A stretch of DNA of 64,000 bases, taken from the NCBI GenBank assembly GCA_963692465.1, contig OY829943.1, forward strand, positions 1,488,001 through 1,552,000. The letters are read 5' to 3'. Below, piece by piece: positions 59,622-64,000 of this stretch. The notes under the pieces are model-generated. The model did not search any database. It had not been told where the DNA came from and worked only from the letters and a program-made list of their open reading frames with translations. This stretch comes from JAUZOB01 sp963692465. GTDB lineage: Bacteria; Bacteroidota; Bacteroidia; Bacteroidales; Prolixibacteraceae. The translations under genes and the position numbers were made by a program. How positions within the stretch are numbered: position 1 is the first letter of the stretch; the number at the start of each line of letters is the position of its first letter.

Positions 59622-62201
59622 TCAATCCGGATAATGCTGCTTAACTTCAGCAGAACGTTTAACCATATCAAGCGATTGAAGAATTATATTTTTTAATTGA
59701 ACAGGATAATTAGGCCGGGTCACTAAGAAATGATTAACCACATAAACGACATCCATGGAAGAATATCCATTTAAAGTAGCATCAAGCCATGCCTTGGGGA
59801 ATAAGATATTTCCGGTATATTGAATCTCTTCAAGTAAGTCCAGAGACGGAAGAATATATTTCCTTGACTCATGGTTGCGGATCGGATGATGCAGGTAAGA
59901 CAATGCCGTACAAACCCATTCTTCTTTTTCACGGGTTTTAGCTTCTTTAAGACTTTCAAAAAAAGCATCCCGGGTTAACTGGTCATTCGAAAGTGCCGGA
60001 ATAATAAATCGCATTTCGTTCTTACGATCCGTATTTTTCAGCGAATGATATTGTGCCGCAAGAATTTCCCGTGTATCTCCCACTTCCCGGACTGCCAATT
60101 CAAAGCTCAGTTTCATATAATCACCTTCGGAAAGAGGCAGCCCCGGAATCACCAACTCCCGGTTCCACAGCTGAAACATTTGTTGTTCTCCGGGAAGAGA
60201 AATAACAACCTTTTCCCATGTATTAAAAAGACTTCGTTTAACCCCGGGGTCATCACTATCCATCATTTTTTCCCAAAGAAGTTCTTCAATCTGACTGGAA
60301 TAGTTTTCCCGTTCACCCGGAGTAAGAAATTTCCAATAAGCCTCGGTCAGATAATCACACACCAATCCGAGAATCAATTTATTCCGTTCAAGGGCCACCG
60401 AACGAACCAGCGTATTCATAAAATCAAATGGAGAGACCTTGCCATTCAACATATTCTCGTGCAGATCAAGCCAGGCAACTCCACGGGTAAGATCTTCTTT
60501 AAAAAATGAAATATTCCCAACCAGATAATCCAATGTTTGTTTATCCAGGCTGAAATAGCCATAAGACAATCCCAACCCGTTAGCCAGGATGTAATCCGAT
60601 GCTAATCCGGGTTGATTGATACGAACATCAGCAGCCTGATCAACAAAATTATAGGGGAGCATCTTACTTTCCTGGTCATTCCCGAAAATAAAATACAGTC
60701 GTTGCCCCCACAAACGGTCATATCCCCATGGATCGGACTGGGAGAATGAGAAGCCGAAACCCTTACTTCTGAGCTGTTCTTTTTTGTGTATTTCAATTTT
60801 AGGCATTCCCGGCTCATAGATCCACTGGTGACTCCATTCGTCCAATTTAAGATCTTTCTTCTTGTCCAGTATTCTAATCAGGTCATTCCACGAAGCATTA
60901 TCGTAAGAATATTCTGATAAATATTTTCTTAATCCGTTACGTAAACGTGTTGTACCAATCATATTCTCCAGATGCCTCATGATGATCGGAGCCTTGTGGT
61001 AAATAATCGGACCGTAAAGAGATCCTGCATCTCTCAGATTATCCAGACTCTGACCAATAGGATTCGCCCCACGGGTTCGATCAACCGAATAAGCCGGAGG
61101 AAAATGAGTCAGTAAAAAACGAAGCCGATAATCCAGTCCCGGGAATAAAGGAATGGTGATTTTATCTGCCATAAAATTAGCAAAGACTTCTTTAACCCAC
61201 ACATCGTCAAACCATTTCATGGTAACAAGGTTTCCGAACCACATGTGGGCTGTTTCATGAGCAATCAGATTCGCTCTTTTGATCTGTTCCTCTTCGGTCG
61301 GGACCCTATCAAGAAACAGATCTGAAGATCTGAAGAGGATCGCCCCGACATGTTCCATTCCACCCAACTGAAGAGAAGGAATAGCTACCATATCATATTT
61401 GGGAAATGGATACTTTATCCCGGTATATTTTTCCATCTCACCAATGGAATGGAATGCAAGCTGAAAAATCTCATTCCCATTGCGTATTGCAGTTGATTCG
61501 TCCTCCCGATGATAAAGTGTAATCTCCATATTCTTAGACCGTCCGACAATTTTATTAAAACGACCGGTCACAAAAGCAAAAACGTAAGTACTGATCGGGT
61601 CGGTCGTGTCGAATTTCACAACTTTCCGGTCTCCTTTTTTCTCTACACTTTTAATCGGATCATTTCCAATGGTTTCCCATTGTTCGGGTGCTTCGAGGGT
61701 CAAACCAAACCGCGCCTTTATGTTGGGTTGGTCAAAACAGGGGAAAGCCGTTCTGGCCCGGTCCGGCATAAACAGCGTATACATATAATCGTCATTCCGA
61801 TTCAGTGCATTATCGCCGGCAGTAAACTCAATTTCAACGCTATTACGATTTTTTCTAAAATATTTGGAAGGGATAATGATATGCTCCTGCTGAGCGACAT
61901 ATTCAACCGGGTCTCCATTGACCGTCAGTTTTTTGATTTTATCGACAGACTCTTTGAAATCAATAACCAGAATATGGGTTCCTCCGGAATATTTAAAACG
62001 AATGATTTCCGAAGCAGGGATCGGAACGGATTTATCCTCAGGAATGGAAAAATACAAATCATATTCCACCTGATGAATAATATCTGCACGATGCTCTGCG
62101 AGATCAGATGAGACGCCGCTTTCAGGATTATGAGATAATGTTGAACACCCCGAGAACAGGACTACCAGTAACAAAAAACCAGTATAATATTTTAAGTTCA
62201 T
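59622..62201 (-). CDS. M1-family aminopeptidase lipoprotein
   Basis: An N-terminal lipoprotein signal (LLLVVLFSGCSTLS) suggests anchoring in the envelope. The M1 domains follow: an N-terminal beta-saddle with FPCFDQPNIKARF, the exopeptidase motif LGGMEHVGAI, and the zinc site HETAHMWFG (x18) E ending KEVFANFM. The usual GAMEN reads GGMEH here, with Asn replaced by His. The catalytic Tyr is likely in the segment IIYHKAPIIMRHLENMIG. The C-terminal ERAP-like helical part runs to residue 859. It would trim peptides in the periplasm. It sits between the MFS gene and the SMP-30-like gene, with 112 and 27 base gaps. Family is secure. Confidence 0.94.
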   Translation of the reverse strand: MNLKYYTGFLLLVVLFSGCSTLSHNPESGVSSDLAEHRADIIHQVEYDLYFSIPEDKSVPIPASEIIRFKYSGGTHILVIDFKESVDKIKKLTVNGDPVEYVAQQEHIIIPSKYFRKNRNSVEIEFTAGDNALNRNDDYMYTLFMPDRARTAFPCFDQPNIKARFGLTLEAPEQWETIGNDPIKSVEKKGDRKVVKFDTTDPISTYVFAFVTGRFNKIVGRSKNMEITLYHREDESTAIRNGNEIFQLAFHSIGEMEKYTGIKYPFPKYDMVAIPSLQLGGMEHVGAILFRSSDLFLDRVPTEEEQIKRANLIAHETAHMWFGNLVTMKWFDDVWVKEVFANFMADKITIPLFPGLDYRLRFLLTHFPPAYSVDRTRGANPIGQSLDNLRDAGSLYGPIIYHKAPIIMRHLENMIGTTRLRNGLRKYLSEYSYDNASWNDLIRILDKKKDLKLDEWSHQWIYEPGMPKIEIHKKEQLRSKGFGFSFSQSDPWGYDRLWGQRLYFIFGNDQESKMLPYNFVDQAADVRINQPGLASDYILANGLGLSYGYFSLDKQTLDYLVGNISFFKEDLTRGVAWLDLHENMLNGKVSPFDFMNTLVRSVALERNKLILGLVCDYLTEAYWKFLTPGERENYSSQIEELLWEKMMDSDDPGVKRSLFNTWEKVVISLPGEQQMFQLWNRELVIPGLPLSEGDYMKLSFELAVREVGDTREILAAQYHSLKNTDRKNEMRFIIPALSNDQLTRDAFFESLKEAKTREKEEWVCTALSYLHHPIRNHESRKYILPSLDLLEEIQYTGNILFPKAWLDATLNGYSSMDVVYVVNHFLVTRPNYPVQLKNIILQSLDMVKRSAEVKQHYPD

Positions 62202-62313
62202 CTTTAATTCTGTGTCGGACGAAAGACGAATTTAGCATTTTATTTTTAGAACTATCCGGATTGTTAGAAAGGATCATTTGTTTTAACTTTCTTTTACATT
62301 TTTTGGGCACCTC

Positions 62314-63615
62314 TTACAATGCCACCTGCTTCATCTTCGGAGCCAACAAATTGAATAACATCCAAGCCGTAATATAAGCGAGTCCCGAAATAATAAATAG
62401 GATATAATAAGCGGTTTCGATATGCCCAACCCCTTTATAATGGTCAAGCAAGGCTCCGGCAAGCCTGGCAATCAAAATACCACCAACAGCTCCAGCCATA
62501 CTGGCAATCCCGATAACCGAAGCCACCGCTTTTTTCGGGAACATATCCGAAGCTGTCGTATAAACATTTGCAGACCAGGCCTGGTGTGAAGCAGCAGCAA
62601 GTCCGATTATAATAACAGCAAACCATGAATTATACTTTCCCAATGCCTGTACCGCAATTACGGGAATTACACAAAAGGCAAAACTAAGCATTGCTGTTTT
62701 CCGGGATTTGTTAACCGTCCAACCTTTCTTAATCAGATACCCGGAAAGCCATCCTCCGCCAATACTACCGAATCCCGTCATGATATAAACTACCGCAATA
62801 GGGAAACTAACCTGTGTTCCGGTCATTCCGTATTCCGAAGTCAAAAAAGAAGGAAGCCAGAAAAGGAGAAACCACCAGATCGGATCGGTCATAAACTTAG
62901 CTACTATAATGGCCCAGGTCTGCCGATAACCCAACAACTTGGACCAACATATCTTTTCAGAAGAACACACCGTATCAATCTCGTCCTTATCGCTATTAAT
63001 ATATTCATATTCAGGTTGCAAAAGACGTTTCTGCTTTTGTGGAATCTCATAAAAAATAAACCAGAATATCAGCCAGATAAGACCAATCGCTCCGGTAAGG
63101 ACAAAAGCTAATCCCCAACCCCATTTAACTGCAATCCAGGGGACTGCGATCGGGGCAATAATCGCTCCGACATTTGAGCCCGAATTAAAAATGCCGGTAG
63201 CCAAAGCACGTTCCTTTCGGGGAAACCATTCGGCAACGGTTTTAATCGCAGCAGGAAAATTTCCGGCTTCACTAAGTCCGAGTACCGACCTTGCGATTCC
63301 AAAGCCGAAGGTAGACCTTGCAAAAGCATGAGCAATTGCTGCAAGACTCCAGACCGCTAAAGAAAGAGCATATCCCAGTTTTGTTCCGATCTTATCAATG
63401 ATGCGTCCGGCACCGACCAAACCGATTGCATAAGAAATTTGGAAAGCGACAATGATATTTGAATAATCGGTTTCAGTCCACGAAAAAGCTTTTGACAGAT
63501 AAGGTTTCAGCAGACTAATAACCTGTCTGTCAAGGTAATTTATTGTTGTAGCAAAGAATATTAAGGCGCAAATCGTCCATCTATAATTCCCCATTTTAGG
63601 GTTCATTTTCTCCAT
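62314..63615 (-). CDS. MFS transporter, anion:cation symporter type (hexuronate-like)
   Basis: The 433-residue carrier has twelve predicted helices. Its start matches ExuT-like members: YRWTICALIFFATTINYLDRQVISLL, then SYAIGLVGAGRIIDKIGTKLGY and the signature GLSEAGNFPAAIKTVAEWFPRKERALATGIFNSGSNVGA. It is very close in style to hexuronate or related acidic-sugar transporters (ACS family), which import substrate with protons. It lies 68 bases after a KDPG aldolase gene on the same strand, which supports a uronate or gluconate role. A second in-frame ATG three codons on is also possible as the start. Substrate assignment is by analogy. Confidence 0.93.
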   Translation of the reverse strand: MEKMNPKMGNYRWTICALIFFATTINYLDRQVISLLKPYLSKAFSWTETDYSNIIVAFQISYAIGLVGAGRIIDKIGTKLGYALSLAVWSLAAIAHAFARSTFGFGIARSVLGLSEAGNFPAAIKTVAEWFPRKERALATGIFNSGSNVGAIIAPIAVPWIAVKWGWGLAFVLTGAIGLIWLIFWFIFYEIPQKQKRLLQPEYEYINSDKDEIDTVCSSEKICWSKLLGYRQTWAIIVAKFMTDPIWWFLLFWLPSFLTSEYGMTGTQVSFPIAVVYIMTGFGSIGGGWLSGYLIKKGWTVNKSRKTAMLSFAFCVIPVIAVQALGKYNSWFAVIIIGLAAASHQAWSANVYTTASDMFPKKAVASVIGIASMAGAVGGILIARLAGALLDHYKGVGHIETAYYILFIISGLAYITAWMLFNLLAPKMKQVAL

Positions 63616-63683
63616 CAGTCAATTAGTTAGTAGTGTGTTAGATCCGATGTGTTTTAGGTTATCGGCAGCAGAATATTACTTCT

Positions 63684-64000
63684 TTATTTTCTAATTTCCC
63701 TTACAATATTTAAAGCGTTAATACATTGTTCTTTAAGTCGGTCAAAGTCCTTGTTCTGAATGATTGACTTTGAAATTAGCTGAGATCCCATTCCAACACA
63801 AGTAACCCCGGCCCCAAACCAGGCCTCGAGACTCTCTTTAGTTGGAGAGACACCTCCGGTTGGCATCAGACTGGTCCACGGACAAGGAGCCTTGACAGCC
63901 TTGACAAAAGAAGGTCCACCGACTTCCGATCCCGGGAATATTTTACAGACTTCAGCACCCAACTCTTCAGCATATCCAATCTCCGATACGGAGCCGCAAC
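63684..64000 (-). CDS. eda: 2-dehydro-3-deoxyphosphogluconate (KDPG) aldolase, C-terminal part
   Basis: The frame runs off the right edge of the window; about 105 residues are visible. They include GSVSEIGYAEELGAEVCKIFPG, where the catalytic Schiff-base Lys is in VCKIFPG, then PWTSLMPTGGVSPTKESLEAWFGAGVTCVGMGS, the phosphate-binding end of the barrel. This is the standard C-terminus of the Eda class I aldolase, which splits KDPG to pyruvate and glyceraldehyde 3-phosphate (or acts on 4-hydroxy-2-oxoglutarate). With the hexuronate-like carrier downstream it forms the end of a uronate or gluconate catabolic unit. The gene's start and any kinase (kdgK) are outside the window. Confidence 0.93.
   Translation of the reverse strand, partial: CGSVSEIGYAEELGAEVCKIFPGSEVGGPSFVKAVKAPCPWTSLMPTGGVSPTKESLEAWFGAGVTCVGMGSQLISKSIIQNKDFDRLKEQCINALNIVREIRK

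Noticed and set aside
1..64000. Search for tRNA or rRNA genes, CRISPR arrays, insertion sequences, integrases, restriction or toxin-antitoxin modules
   Set aside because: No cloverleaf-like segments, spaced repeats, transposase or integrase motifs or defence-gene motifs were seen; gaps between genes are short and mostly explained by promoters or terminators.

Overview
The window is a contiguous stretch of chromosome from a member of the Bacteroidota, most likely the order Bacteroidales. It is AT-rich. Start codons lack Shine-Dalgarno sites almost everywhere, and many genes have the phylum-specific promoter element TAnnTTTG at a sensible distance. Lineage-typical families are present: DUF4249, DUF4783, DUF2723/GT117, DUF4422, a GIN-domain protein, an S16 with a long Ala/Glu/Lys tail, and an RsuA-type pseudouridine synthase with a long basic tail. 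I found no tRNA or rRNA genes, insertion sequences, phage genes, CRISPR arrays or attachment sites. No gene-free gap exceeds about 250 bases.

Layout. 1-5.5 kb: the end of a DUF4249 outer-surface protein, the ribosome-assembly GTPases era and der, an ECF-like sigma factor with a membrane partner, and the pseudouridine synthase. 5.6-15 kb: an endonuclease/exonuclease/phosphatase protein, trxA, dnaE, a lipoprotein, a GH20-like hexosaminidase, rpsP-rimM, and a GIN-domain protein. 15-18.8 kb: tsaC, then a small surface-glycan group (glf, a DUF4422 protein and a GT4 glycosyltransferase). 18.8-25 kb: dapD, two secreted proteins of unknown role, cardiolipin synthase, ribD and prmC. 25-32 kb: a LytS/LytTR-type two-component pair, then a 1225-residue multi-domain sensor kinase overlapping rlmH. 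32-42 kb: DUF4783, a YihY protein, two tandem rhomboid proteases, mutL, a YifB/ComM ATPase, inorganic pyrophosphatase, a YgjP-like metallopeptidase and dGTPase. 42-46.5 kb: polyphosphate kinase, two small proteins, pgeF and a small membrane protein. 46.5-52.3 kb: a five-gene MacAB-TolC-like export operon with two different permeases. 52.4-58.5 kb: a membrane protein, purD, a polysaccharide deacetylase and a GT117-family membrane protein. 58.7-64 kb: an SMP-30-like lipase/lactonase-fold protein, an M1 aminopeptidase lipoprotein, a hexuronate-type MFS carrier and the end of a KDPG aldolase.

How it fits together. The window is mostly core genome. A recurring theme is translation and ribosome maturation: era, der, the pseudouridine synthase, rpsP, rimM, tsaC, prmC and rlmH lie within 32 kb but in separate transcription units. 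A second theme is the cell envelope: the glycan genes, cardiolipin synthase, pgeF, rhomboids, export operon, GT117 protein and deacetylase. The right edge suggests uronate use (hexuronate carrier plus KDPG aldolase).

I do not see a clear new accessory system. The items I would look at first are: a MutL whose C-terminal endonuclease motifs are replaced; a DnaE whose PHP domain seems to keep all metal ligands; a large orphan sensor kinase with three predicted extracytoplasmic regions translationally coupled to rlmH; an isolated galactofuranose-type glycan trio; and paired TTTGCAAA palindromes 21 bp apart over the GT117 gene's promoter.
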